DNA from: Metarhizium brunneum
Taxonomy: Eukaryota; Ascomycota; Sordariomycetes; Hypocreales; Clavicipitaceae
Assembly: GCF_013426205.1 (NCBI RefSeq)
Contig: NC_089428.1
Location: forward strand, 2,666,001-2,730,000
DNA: 64,000 nt
Direction of reading: 5' to 3'
Part shown: piece after piece, positions 31,301 to 43,445 of the stretch
Layout: each line of letters opens with the position of its first letter
Numbering within the stretch: position 1 is the first letter of the stretch
Made by a program: the position numbers and the translations under genes
The notes under the pieces: generated by a model
What the model was told of the DNA's origin: nothing
What the model saw: only the letters and a program-made list of their open reading frames with translations
Databases searched by the model: none

Positions 31301-33966
31301 ACCTAGCCGGCCTTCTCAAATCGCTGGAACCACTACTCACGCCGGACAGTGTCAAGGGCATTGTCGGGTTGCTAGGTAACGCCGAGAAACTCCTTTCAGG
31401 CGAGTTCGTGGACGAGACAAAGAGCCTTATTTCTTCTGCTGGTCCTCTTATTGGAAGCCTTGGAAAGCTTGACCTTCAAAAGATAATCGATCAAATCGAG
31501 CCTCTTCTAAACGAATTGACCAAGCTTGACCTAGCTGGCCTGCTCAAATCGCTAGAGCCATTACTTACTCCCGACAGTGTTAAGGGCATTGTCGGGCTAC
31601 TAGGTAACGCCGAGAAACTACTTTCAGGCGACTTCGTGGACGAGACCAAGAACCTTATTTCGTCTGCTGGCCCTCTCATCGGAAGCCTCGGAAAGCTTGA
31701 CCTTCAGAAGTTGATTGACCAAATCGAGCCTCTTCTTAACGAATTGACCAGGATCGACTTAGCCGGTCTCCTCAAAGCGCTCGAGCCGTTGCTCACCCCA
31801 GACAGTATCAAGGGAATCGTTGGCTTGCTTGGAAATGCCGAATTACTTCTAAATAAGAAGTTTGTGGAGGAGACTCAAAACCTAATCTCGAAAGCTGGCC
31901 CGTTGATCGACGCAGTCGGCGAGCTAGATTTGCAGGACCTGCTCAAGCAGCTGGCACCGATTTTGAACGCTTTGGGCCAGATCGACCTCCCCGGACTGTT
32001 TGAAGCTCTCAAGCCGTTATTGACTAAGCAGAGTGTCGAGGGCATTGTCGGATTGCTGGGCAATGCCGAGAAGCTTCTCTCAGGGGAGTTTGTTGATGAC
32101 ACGCAAACCCTCATCAAGGGCGCAACGCCATTAATCGCAGAGCTGAGCAAGCTCAATTTACAGGACCTGATTAAGCAGCTCGAGCCTCTGCTTGGTGCGC
32201 TCGGCCAAATCGATCTCGCAGGCTTAATGAAGGCCCTCAAGCCCCTGTTGACTGAAAATAGCATCAACGGAATCGTCGGGCTGCTGGGTAATGCCGAGAA
32301 GCTGCTTACAGGCGAGTTTGTGGATGAGACGCAAAGCTTAATCAAGGGCGCTGCTCCCTTGATTGCCTCTCTAGGCAAGCTGAACCTGCAAGACTTAATC
32401 AACCAAATCGAACCTCTGCTCGCTACGCTTAGCCAGATCGACCTTGCCGGCTTGCTTGACTCACTCAAGCCGCTCTTGACCAAAGATAGCATTAACGGAA
32501 TCGTCGGGCTGCTAGGTAATGCCGAAAAGCTGCTCACGGGCGAGTTTGTGGACGAGACGCAGACTCTAATCAAGGGTGCAACGCCATTGGTTTCCTCCTT
32601 GGGTAAACTAAACCTTCAAGACTTGATTAAGCAGCTTGAGCCTCTTTTGGCTACCCTTGGACAGATCGACCTCGCCGGCCTATTAAATGCTCTAAAACCA
32701 CTTCTAACTGAAGACAGTATCAAGGGAATAGTCGGGCTACTAGGCAACGCCGAAAAATTACTTACGGGCGAGTTTGTGGACGAAACACAGAGTCTGATTA
32801 AGGGTGCGGCGCCATTGATTTCCTCCTTGGGCAAGCTGAATTTGCAAAATTTGATCAGCCAGCTTGAGCCTCTTCTAGCCACTCTCGGACAGATCGACCT
32901 TGCTGGCCTATTAAATGCCCTGAAACCACTCTTATCTGAAGAGAGTATTAAGGGAATAGTCGGCCTACTAGGCAACGCCGAAAAACTACTCACAGGCGAA
33001 TTCGTGGACGAAACACAGAGCCTGATCAAGGGAGCGGCGCCGTTAATTGCCTCCTTGGGCAAGCTGGATCTGCAAGACTTGATCAACCAGCTAGGACCTC
33101 TACTCAAATCACTTAGCAAGCTAGACTTGGAGGGCATCTTGGAAGCTCTCGCCCCCTTGCTGACCAAGGAGAGCATTCAGGGCATCGTTGGCCTGGTTGG
33201 CAACGCCGAGGATCTGCTGACTGGAAAATTCGTGAACCAAACCCATACCCTCATTGATGGAGCTGTCCCTCTTGTGGGTGCCCTCAGCACGATCGACCTG
33301 CCCGGCCTCATTACCAAGTTGAAGCCGCTACTGGACGCTCTTGGCGAGATTGATCTCGGCAAGCTCATCAAGCAAATCACACCCATCCTCAATGCCCTGG
33401 GCGAGATTGACCTCAAGGGCATCTTCGACACTCTCGCTCCGTTCCTCACACCCAAGACTGTGCAAGGCCTCATTGGCCTCTTGGCCAACGCCGAAGCACT
33501 CCTGACCGGCCAATTCGTCAACGAAACGCAGACACTTGTTCACGGAGCGGCGCCGCTCATCGCAGACCTGGAAGGCGCTGACATCTCGGGGCTCTTGAAA
33601 CAAGTCAAGCCTCTTCTCAACTCGCTCAGCAAGATTGACCTGGCCGGCTTGGTCGACGCGGTGAAACCCATCCTCGATGCCGTCAAGAAGATTGACATTG
33701 AAGGCATCGTGGACACTGTCACTCCGCTCATCACGCCCAAGAGCATCAAGGGCGTCTTGGGCTTGCTTGGAAATGCTGAACAACTTCTGACCGAGACGTT
33801 TGTATCCCAAACCGCCGAGTTGATTGGCGATGCAACACCTGTAAGCAGTCCCCCTCCTTGATCATTCGTGTAGAAGCATCCCGCTAACTTGGACAAATAG
33901 CTTGTGGCTACCATTTCGGATTTTGTTAAAGCGATTTTCCAGTCATTAATCGGAGGACAGAATTAA
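28360..33966 (+). CDS. Giant secreted protein of tandem 76-residue leucine-rich helical repeats
   Basis: Exons 28360-33840 and 33901-33966; the 60-bp intron has GTAAGC...AAATAG and branch GCTAACT. Total 1,848 residues. Residues 1-18 (MRVSSLFVAALVPLGVVA) are a signal peptide, a Ser/Gly linker lies at about 78-91, and a degenerate repeat region covers about 100-388. From residue 389 there are 19 repeat units: 17 of exactly 76 residues, then two of about 95, and a partial last unit closed by exon 2. Consensus fragments are KGIVGLLGNAEKLL, GEFVDETQSL, AGPLIGSLGKLDLQ, QIEPLLNELTKLDLAGLL and KSLEPLLTPDS. Leu/Ile every 3-4 residues suggests amphipathic helices. Many units carry N-[DE]-T or N-N-T glycosylation sequons, and none has Cys. 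No catalytic motif and no known domain was recognised. A surface or extracellular structural or adhesive role is a guess. Confidence 0.9.
29524..33840. repeat. Coding tandem repeat array, 228-bp units
   Basis: Unit starts fall every 228 bp: 29524, 29752, 29980, 30208 and so on to 33172, then 33457 and 33742 after two 285-bp units. Adjacent units are similar but diverged, largely at third codon positions. For example, units at 30208 and 30436 encode almost the same peptide with many synonymous differences. No frame-breaking indels are seen. Confidence 0.9.
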
Positions 33967-34734
33967 GCGTACGCGGTTCATAGTGTCTGAGAGCGAGGAT
34001 GGATAAGCGGCTCTTTTAATGATGCTTGATATTTATACATGAACATAATGAGGACATAATAGCATTGCCGAAGGGAGAGGTATTTATTTAGAATAAGCAA
34101 TGAGTACATGTCGTATATATCCGAATACAAATGTTAGACTATCTTGTCCGGGTTTGCATCAAACAAGAAAGAATTTATTGTATTTGAGTGATGTACATAG
34201 TATCTTGTATATTTGCCGCTTGTTTTGCAAATGAAGAGTAGAAGTTGACCGAAAATTACAAATTGCATTTGTTCTCGAATCTCAAGTTCCAGTGACTTGC
34301 TGCAATTGATCGTGTTTCTTTTTACCTTGCCTGTTCGGCTTCCACGCCATTCCCTGGGCATAGCTACGCATGTGTGCATCTTCTCTCCCGCTTGCTTCAT
34401 GAACAATGAGGGCTCTTTTTGGTCTAGTGTCGAAAAAGTCGTCGCCGTTGCATTGGGAATCACGAGTTGTGCTGTAATTGCTGCGCCGAGAGTTCCTACT
34501 TGGCTACATGTAAAGAATATCATGAATGACCGCAAGGCCAAGGCCAGCTCTGCATTGGACGCCTTTTTGGCGCCTGCAAACATGCACGTATCGGCTCATG
34601 TGCACCTTGTCAAGTTGGACATTTCTACGAAACTTGCTCTCAACGCGTTGTTAGATTTCGCTTGGCAGGCCAGTGGGCCGCGGCGTTTATAGATACAGAA
34701 GAACAAAGAACAAGTATTACAAATAGTTACAAGT
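33967..34734. other. Intergenic between convergent genes
   Basis: 3' flanks of the repeat-protein and bZIP genes. Open frames 34134-34583 (minus) and 34297-34692 (plus) overlap each other. Neither has a recognisable family, and the minus one starts with no convincing signal or domain. Confidence 0.45.
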
Positions 34735-36022
34735 TTAATTTACATGCATCTTCAAGTGCTCAAAAGCTTCGGCCCAAGGAGAAACTAATGTCCACGACTG
34801 AGCATCGCAAACCGTAGCTTCAAAGTCTGGGTGCAGCTCAACCGCACCACCAGAATCCGTGCAAAGCAGCGGCTTCTCCAGCGGCCAGTGCAGCTTGATG
34901 GACCGTATGTACAGGTCGACAGAATGGCGCGAGTCCTTATTCTGGTTCTGGCATAGATAGTCTCGTAAAGCAGGCCACGGCAAGAAGTCAATGCAAACAG
35001 GATGCAAGTGTGTATTCTGCACTTCAGTTGGCCGCATTAGTATAGGCACGTCCTGATACCAATCCGGATTTGGATACATGCGCCACTAGTGAAATGAAGC
35101 ATTTAGTAATGTGAGCAGTTACATATTCAAGCTCTGGACACGTTTGCGACAAACAATAGTGTGGAGAGACTTACCCGCAACAGTCGGTAGACCAACAAGT
35201 ATAAGCCACAGAGAGTTTCCACATTTCGAGCTTGGAACTGTCTCAACGTTGTGCCAATCAACATGGTGAGAGGGCTGTCGTTGGTCGAGTGTAGGAGCAT
35301 GTTGGGCAAGGTTGGGTTGCGCGCAATGGACAATGCAAGCAACGGGCTCTGTGATAGAGCCTTGTGAGACTCATACAAGACAGTAAAGCTTTTCAGTTCC
35401 AGGCATTCTGACTGATGGCCATGCTGCAAGCCACATCGGCAATCGACTAGTGTCGTTTGCTGTGAGCAAGGTGATGAGGAAATGGAAGGACTTTTTTGAG
35501 GCGTGACAAAAGTGTTGTCCGGCGCTGGCGCAGCCGTGGTACTGTATTGATGGCTCCCTGCATGCTCCAGCCAAGTACTGATGAACTGCTGTCATTATAG
35601 TTAGAAGACGTTGCTCGATAGGCTCAAGTCCCTTGAGCCACAGCTAAAACATACATGATGCAACAGTCAAGATATGGAGTCAATGGTCAAGTATTGACCA
35701 CACAGTCACTTACAGAGACAGGCGCGTTATTCTCCGATGGGCTGGACTGCAGTTGCTCGTGATGTGAATATTGATGAGAAAATTGGCCAACACTGGATGC
35801 CGCAGCCTCGGCAAGCGCAGGCTGGGGCTGCCGTATCTGAACCAGAAGTTCACTTATGGTATCCCGAAGAAACGATACGTCTCTCTCAATGCTTTCCAAC
35901 CGCATTTTGCTCTCGGCACGGTTCGATCTGTGTTTGACCCTATCCGCTTGCCGTTTCTGTGCCAGCTGTGCGTCAGTTCGACGCCGCTTTGCAGAAGGCT
36001 CGGCAGCTTTGGATGGAGGCAT
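34735..36022 (-). CDS. bZIP transcription factor with C-terminal DUF3425 domain
   Basis: Three exons 36022-35714, 35585-35175 and 35085-34735, with introns of 128 and 89 bp (GTAAGT donors, CTAAC branch). Total 356 residues. Near the N-terminus the basic region KRRRTDAQLAQKRQADRVKH is followed by a leucine-zipper-like helix (LESIERDVSFLRDTISELL). This order, and the Asn/Arg positions replaced by Gln/Asp in the basic region, are typical of the fungal AP-1-like DUF3425 class. Exon 2 contains the CRCGLQHGHQSECLELKSF segment and exon 3 the DUF3425 block MYPNPDWYQDVP...HPVCIDFLPWPALRDYL. The domain is known only from fungal regulators; targets are unknown. It is convergent with the giant repeat protein gene, so a regulatory link cannot be read from position. 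Confidence 0.82.
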
Positions 36023-39000
36023 GGCAACGGGGCAGTCGGAGAAGCACACGATTCGTCAACATGTGGTCCGCCGCGTGGCCGTGTGATATTTCGCCTTGAA
36101 GAGGAGACGCAGCATAAGTGGAGGCAAATGTATGTACGGAGTCGCCCATGCATCATGGCCGACCCGAGGGTTGCAGGTCAGCTACTGTATATTCCGCCAG
36201 GAAATACGGGGTAATCCCACCGTCGAACCCTTGAACCTTTACAATAATGCGGGGTAATGCGGGGAAAGAAACATCTCCAAATATCCCCATGGCCGAATGC
36301 AAACATGACCAGGCTCCCCGCGGAACGGAGAGACGGTGCAACTTTTGTTGTTGGGGTTCCTCCCCTCTTCAACCACTCGCGAGACCATGTTGACGCCACA
36401 TCAACAAGGTGACAGCGAGGCTGCCGGACGTAATGCGGTCGAGACAAAGCCATCTCGACCGGCCCAACGGGTGGTTAGCCAACTCGTGACTTTCCGAGTC
36501 CAGATGAGACAATAAGTTAAGAAGCCGCTCAACCCCCGCCCCTCGGTTAGATCGTGTCTTGAATAACGTAAACAGAGCAAGATAACCAATATGATATGCC
36601 ACAGAGATGACATGACTCTTCCGTCTCTCCTCACCGGAGCAACTGCTCAGGGTACACAAAGCACATGGCTAGCAGTTGAATGCCGGCTCTACTCGGTAGA
36701 TGGCCGATCGCGAGCATTCTCGTATACCATCTCACCCATCGTGATCAGTCGTGCATGCAAATCAGGGCTCTTGGCAGCATTGCTACCCAGTCACCGAACC
36801 CAACGGTAAACCAAGCCACCCTGTAATTGGGCACTAACTCGACGCGTGACAAGCTCTGCAGAAAGCCGGTTGCCGTTAGTTACCCTCGTGTTCCTAAAGG
36901 GGAGCAAGATCAAAAATTGCCACAGCACGTTGTGGGCAAACCTAAGCGCCACGCTGCAACTCGAAAGCCGACCCAACGCAGGGACACAAACTCTCTGCTC
37001 CGCAGATGCTGTAAGAAGCCCATTCTATCTACTTCTCCGCAGCAGGCGACTGCCACGGACACTGCACGTCCTGGGCGAAGTCGTGGGAAGCGATTGGCCA
37101 CTCCCGGGTCCCGACAGCAAGGTGGCGGTGGTGATCCCGACGTGGCTGCTTCCAAACCAACTTATGAGTGGCAACGTAATGCTGTTCTGTATATCGGGCA
37201 AAGATGACCATCTTGAAAAAATTCATGCCCCGGACTTCAAGGTTCATTGAGGTGATCCAATGCCGTCAACTCTAATTCGCGACGCCTGCCTGTTTTGGGC
37301 AGCCGTCATGCTCATACACCTACCAATCAAGAGGCTGGTATATTGCCTCCAGAGTCACCAGCTAGACAGGGTTGACTGACGTTTGCCTCGGCAAGGAGTA
37401 CTGATCACAAGCTACCACAATTTGCGATATTGCTCCGTGATGCCGGTCCTCGTAATGTTGACGATGCTGAGGGCATTCGCATACAATTCTTCACGTTATT
37501 ATTGCTTCAAAAGAATAACGTATATTTAGTTAAAAGAAAACATTTATATTATAAAGAAGTACGTAGCACTTTAATAGGAATTGTGCATACTTTCACACGT
37601 GGCCAAGTAGCTTTAGCACTAACTCTTCCGTGCTAGGCATGTATTTTCCAAGTCAAGGTTTATGATGAAAGTATAATAATTGCATTGAATTATAAGATGC
37701 TTTATTTAAGAGAGACGGGTTGTATTCCCGTGTATAAACTTGAGGGATGTAAATGTATAGCCCTGCGTAGTCTTGACTATATTATGTAGAAATAAAATCT
37801 CCTCTTCAATTAACACAAATAGAATCGATATAGGGTAGTCTTAGTTATATTACATGCAATATTAGTAAAAATTATCATCTAAAAAGACCTCGTTTTTAAA
37901 ACTATACGGCTTCTTGAAAGTAGTATTAACTAATATAATAGACGAACCTAATATCCTAGCCGGTTTATACGTCCTTTAATTTAAGTCCATGTTTAAATAT
38001 TAGCTTTTACTTAAGAAAACAAACCGGCAATAATCTATTTACAATAAAGCCTTCGCCTCCTCTCAGTACGATGTTGGCATATCGAGGCGGCGGATTATTC
38101 CGATCTTGTCCATTTAAATCGTGTCTGACTTGCAGTAGAGGCTCTCCGAAAATCTTACATCTCATGATTACGGCCCTCGTGTAACCGTGTAACATGTATC
38201 AAACCTGCCCAAATAGTACATTTGAATAAAAGCACTTGGGGGCACTGTAGCGGGCGTCTTCCGATTGTTTTGTGACTGGTACCACACCTGGATGGCCCAA
38301 TAATCACGCATACGGCACTGATAGGCTGGTATCGAGATGTAGAAAGTAGTTTGGCCGGTCAGATTCCAGATACGACTCTGAATATGGCCCAAGACATCAC
38401 CTGAGACCCTACTCAAGACCCGATCCCATAGAGAGATGAGGGTCGTAGCATTTGGGAAGCACAATAATGTGACCTTGCATACTGACGTAGAACTACATTG
38501 CTCTGCATGATGATTGCCAAGTTCACGATGCCCTACTCCAATGACTTCCGGGGCTATGGTCGCTTATTGAGGTCAAACGCTGATAATTGTTCTTTGATGA
38601 TTTGGTCTTCTCTGCTCAACTTTATAGCACAACTGCGATTGCTGTATCCAACCACAGTATATAGGTATGCTTGTTGGACTACACGGCAGTAGTGAATGCG
38701 GAAGTAGCTTGGTAGATTCAGTTACACGGAAAAGGCCCAAGAGATCGTGAAGCCTAACAAAGGGGCTTCGCCGATACAGGACTTATTAGTTATACAGCTT
38801 AAACATATACCTAGGTAGGAGCCCTAGGCCTAGATATTTATATATATATATATATAAAGTAGTTACCTTTCTCTTCTTTCCTCTAAGTAACTCAAGACCT
38901 TAGAGACCCTTTGAGATTATTATTGAATTGAGCCCTTGTCACAGATTCTGTGGCAAACAGAAGGAATTTTACAACACAATGCTCACAGACCTTGTATTCA

Positions 39001-40294
39001 AAAATTGTCTGCCTTTACGTGACAGTAAGTGGCAGATCTAAACAGCTTCACTGCATGTTTTTTGCCTTGTGGCAAAGCACGTCTACTTATCCCTCGGGCC
39101 CTTAACATGAACCAACGTGAGCCTCCTCTTACAGGTGCCGTTAAGGACCAGGCATTTGACAAAGAGTCTGGTGCACGGCTTTCCTTGAAAAGGAACAAGT
39201 AGTTTACTAACGAAGAAATAGGAAATAATTACAAAGAAAATCCAAAAACTTGAGGCAGCTACGAGAAAGCTATCAAAGATGTATTTCGCCGGGCACATGG
39301 CGCCAACTGAATTTATAGACAGGCATCCACCTGCTTGTGTCAAGCTGGGGGCGACTGAGCAAAGCTGTAAATACATCGTGGGAGGTTGCTAATACGCTTA
39401 CGATGCGAATGATGAACTTTGTCGAAAGGTGTATACAGAGTGCGTTCGGAAAGGTCAAATCAGTCCAAGAACAAGTCCAATCCAATCAACAGGAGCTTTG
39501 CAAAAAGTCTGCCAGCAGGAAGGACTGCACCAGGGCCTTTATTACTCGTAGCAAAATGTATCCCAGGTCTAGAGTCGTAGTCCTCTTTGAGTGTACAGCT
39601 AAATCCGCCCCTCGGGGGGACGATGTGAAACCAGCTGCTACACCAAAATAACTAAAAAGAGAAGTCATTCCACGAGGCTTTGAGAACGAAGCTACGTATT
39701 CCGAATAGGGGAACCGTCACGATTGGGTTGGCAATACTACTGTGGGATAAAACTGCCGCTGTTGTTGAAACACACAAGCGCTTTTGCCTACTAGATGGCA
39801 AGGGGTAATGGTAGTTGTAGGGTTGAAGCAACAGTATTGTGAACGCAGCAAATACCTCGAGTTTCTAGTGTGTAGAGGAAAAGCAAAGGTAATAATAAAA
39901 ATTAATGTGCGAATGAGGCTTGGTTGATAATAAGACCCATAACGTGATATTATTATTTTACATGTCCCGAGGAGCAGTATGGCTATTTTTTGACTACACA
40001 GGCGCAATCCAGTGCCGACAAGTCCCAGCAAGAGGCTTTGTAGAGAGTAAGGGCATTTCGTAGAGAATAATACTAAACAGGCAGGCATTGAAATAATTAC
40101 TTGCTGCTTGTACTTGTCCTTATCCGCATGCTTCTATTAGCTGTTGTAGTAGCTGATGGAAGTTATAGTGTGTCAACAGCAACCTTCAGTCAGTCTCCAA
40201 CTGTTGGTTAAATCACAAGTGATTTGGCTACTCTCTACTCATAGTAGTCATAATGGTCGTATATAAATAATATAAAATATCTTGATCCATGACT
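36023..40294. other. Gene-poor 4.3-kb stretch
   Basis: No supported gene. 37480-38000 is moderately AT-rich. A (TA)n run is at 38838-38857. The sequence about 38720-38945 (TATA run, then a pyrimidine-rich stretch and an end TTGTCACA) resembles the U3/R/U5 layout of an old solo LTR, but no second copy or target duplication was found. A 104-codon plus-strand frame at 39337-39651 is unrecognised. Confidence 0.45.
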
Positions 40295-41365
40295 TTATAC
40301 ATTAATCATCCGATGGTAGTCAACGCCTAGTGCGCCGCCAGATTTTGCCGCCCACACAGGGTTCGATTTGACACTGTCATTAAATGCCGTCGCTAGTTTC
40401 TGCGCAATCTCCGTCGAGATGGCGAGCTTGGGAACAGCATCCGGTCGAAGGATTTGCGTCATGATCTGCGCCCATTTCCAAGGTTCGTCCGTACCGCCAG
40501 GGGCACTGTTGAAATACTCCCAGCCCATTACGCCTCCAATCTGGCCGTATTTATCCCTCAGCGATATGACGGTCGCATTGAGCTGCTCATACGGGATGTA
40601 TCCGTAGCCATTGCTGGGGGAGGTGAGTTGTCCAGCAACCACCCGCGAGGCGCTGAAACCGCTTGACACGATGGTGGTGTAGTCGGTCGGACGGGACATG
40701 GTGCCAAAGCCGCTGTAGAACTGGCCATTGTAAAAATGAATCTTGGAGCCTTTGCGCGAGTCGAGAAGCTTGTAGTCGAAGCCGCTGAGATTTCCGCCGC
40801 CTGAGAGAGCAGAAGCCACCGGCGCCAATGTGATGATGAAGCTGGGCCCAAAGTCGGACCGAAGTTTGTCGACTAGGCGCTCAATGCCCGCCTGGCTCAT
40901 GGGCTGTTCGACGTCAATGTCCAAGCCTTGCAGCTTGAACTTTTTGATGACATCGCGCAGCTGGCCGTAGTACTTGTTGAAAGTGGCCTTGTCGCCGTCC
41001 AAGGTGCCCGAGCTGAATGAGCCTGGGGCTGCGCCGCCAACCATTCCCATAATCTTGACGCCGGCATTCTTCATGACTGCCGTTTCGTTCCAGAGTGTGT
41101 AGAACATGGGGTTGCTAGGGGGGTAGTCGTTCAAATGGATCTGACCATTCTCGTTTACGTGTAACGAGCAAACAATGAGGTGCGTAAGCGCAATGCCCTT
41201 TTCCTCGATCAATGGCAGCATGGAGATGGGCCTTCCGCTAGAGTCATGTGTGGTTTGAAAGTAGACGACGAGCCGAGGGAGCTCAGCAACTGCTCGGACG
41301 ACTTGATGAATGGGTGATGCGAGAGATACGGCGGCTAGAGCCGCGATCAAACACGATTTCAACAT
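40295..41365 (-). CDS. Secreted GH18 glycosidase (chitinase or endo-beta-N-acetylglucosaminidase type)
   Basis: 356 residues, single exon, ATG at 41365. Residues 1-17 (MLKSCLIAALAAVSLAS) are a signal peptide, perhaps followed by a short propeptide to VVRAVAELPR. The barrel strand LQGLDIDVEQP holds the GH18 DxDxE catalytic motif with the acid Glu intact, and MGMVGGAAPGSF is the preceding strand-3 motif. GVMGWEYFNSAPGG is the late barrel strand with the conserved Trp. Small single-domain fungal enzymes of this type include Endo T-like endo-N-acetylglucosaminidases that trim N-glycans, as well as chitinases; which one this is cannot be settled by eye. There is no chitin-binding module. Neighbours are unrelated. 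Confidence 0.88.
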   Translation of the reverse strand: MLKSCLIAALAAVSLASPIHQVVRAVAELPRLVVYFQTTHDSSGRPISMLPLIEEKGIALTHLIVCSLHVNENGQIHLNDYPPSNPMFYTLWNETAVMKNAGVKIMGMVGGAAPGSFSSGTLDGDKATFNKYYGQLRDVIKKFKLQGLDIDVEQPMSQAGIERLVDKLRSDFGPSFIITLAPVASALSGGGNLSGFDYKLLDSRKGSKIHFYNGQFYSGFGTMSRPTDYTTIVSSGFSASRVVAGQLTSPSNGYGYIPYEQLNATVISLRDKYGQIGGVMGWEYFNSAPGGTDEPWKWAQIMTQILRPDAVPKLAISTEIAQKLATAFNDSVKSNPVWAAKSGGALGVDYHRMINV

Positions 41366-43445
41366 GTTTGCGACAGAGGAAAGGCACCGATGGGATAGTA
41401 ATGATCTATAACATGAGTGTCATGTGTTGAAATGTCAAAATGGCATCAAAGAAGAGGACAGGAACGCGGCCTTGGTTTCTCGGCCGACATTTGCTGTGGA
41501 CAAGACAATAAAATTCCCTGGTCGAGTTCCAGGGACCGCGCGAGGTTTTATCCCTTTTTACTGCCATATTTTCCATCCAGCAATGTCTCGGGTTACATGA
41601 AAATGTGAAGAAGCCAGCGTCTCCACGCCGCCCTTGGCAAGTGACGCGGGAGGTCATCGGAGCCGTGCAGGGACTAGAAGCCCAAAAGCCAACGACCATG
41701 AACCGACTGTGTCTTAAACAAGCAGGTAAAGGAAGTTCACAGACGTGCGGGGGGAAATGACTTGCAACCACAACCACCGCGACTTGGCCTGGTCCGGCCC
41801 GGCGTCATCGTAGCTTCCGCTTGGGAGGGAGACTAGAGGCCTTGGAGCGGAGGGCCAGGGAGGAAGGGAGGAAAAAAGAAGGAAAAAAAGACACCAGTCA
41901 CTTTGACAGTTATAGGCGAAGAAAAAGAGAGGCAATAGTCACATCGGGCCCGATTAGGCGGAATGGGACCCAACTAACTGTCTAGCACGACGGGCGACGA
42001 TGGGCGTCCGGCTGGTGGTAAGACAGCAGTAAGTCATGCTAAATTTGGATTGACTTGACTCTATTTCGGCTGACACAATTCGTGACAAGTCACGGTGCGT
42101 TCTTTCAGTCATGCGACGAAAACACGGCGCATCATGTGTTGCTGTTTACGCAAGGCAACGTAGCAGCAAAAGACGTTATCGTGCGTGCATTGCCCCTGCA
42201 ACCATCAGGACATAGTCGCTGATGATTAAATTGTCGATTCATTATCAAGTTGACCTCCAACTAGGCGACGTCTTTAGCAGTTGCAACCTGCCGAAATGTG
42301 ACTAGTGTCGGCATCTGACGCTGGTGTTGGTGTCGGCGCATGGTCTCGTGCGCGTCGCCAAGGAACGGGAGACGGTCTCGTTGTAGCAGGAGTTTACAGT
42401 CAATGCGTATCGGCTGAGCCTAGAACAACTTGCACAGACCAGTCATGTCAATTGCCACCCAACATGAACGACTTGGAATGATGGCACGGCATCCCTCTAG
42501 ACACGGGTCATGTAAGAATTGGCAGCGACCGTTTGTCTCGACAGCATGGTTCCACTCGACATTTGGTAATGGCATCAATGGCAGCGTGGCACGGCATATG
42601 AGCGTGTGCTATTGGCAAGGTACCGGCGGTGTGCTTGCTTCATTTGGCGCAGTTGACGTTGATGCCGCGCCTCTCATGTGCCCGTCGCCGATTTTGGCAA
42701 TGTGTCAAGTATTGATGGTTGAAAACCTGGCCCAGGCAATGCAGCTCACGGCGTCCATGGTCCTCCCTATCGGTCTCGGATAAGTCAACATAGCAACATG
42801 AATTGGTTTAGTAATGGACACAGCTTGCTTTTCTCGGCCGACTTGACTGCCAGTTATTAATACATGTGCTGCTCGAATGTTGTGCGCAGATGCAGCTCCC
42901 CACCGGCCGAGTAATACTTGACCAGTTGACCATTAATAATCTCTTTATTCCACCAGACTGGACAGTCGAACAAGTGAGTAACAACATTGAAGACTCGACC
43001 ACCAGGCAAGCACCAGTTGACACGGATTCAATGTCGAGTCAATCGGGCGCTCCCTTGGACATGGCTGCATCAGACCCCCACAGCGGAAGCAGCGCTGCAG
43101 CCCTTGGTGGCCATCCCTCCATGTCTGTGTCTACCTGAGACAACGACATACATGATGTGTTGTCAATATGTTGTTTACCGCCAACTAGAGAAAGAGGCCG
43201 TGGTCCATCTTTACTTGGATCAATGCTTGCGAGGCACCAAGGTGGGTGGAAGCACATACTTGAAACGGCTCTGGCCAAACTCCAAGACCAGTTTGGTCGC
43301 ATGCAGTCAATTATACCAAGCATGTGTAGTATCCTCTCCGTCCAGCGGCGACCGACTAGATTACATTGACGGCTTATAAAAAGGATCAATAGCCCGACCC
43401 TTGCGTCCAATACGCCCTCAAACCCGCTTTCCAATCAATATGATG
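41366..43445. other. Intergenic, 2.1 kb
   Basis: No supported gene. A polypurine stretch lies at about 41820-41935 (GGGAGGGAGAC, AGGAAAAAAGAAGG). Open frames around 42430 and 43000-43430 are short and overlap on both strands. Confidence 0.45.

Noticed and set aside
30291..32573. Long minus-strand frames opposite the repeat protein
   Set aside because: They recur with the 228-bp period as mirror images of the sense repeats. The sense strand has signal peptide, splice site and conserved peptide.
34134..34692. Two overlapping opposite-strand frames (149 and 131 codons) as genes
   Set aside because: No domain, no convincing signal peptide and no splice support; coding strand cannot be decided.
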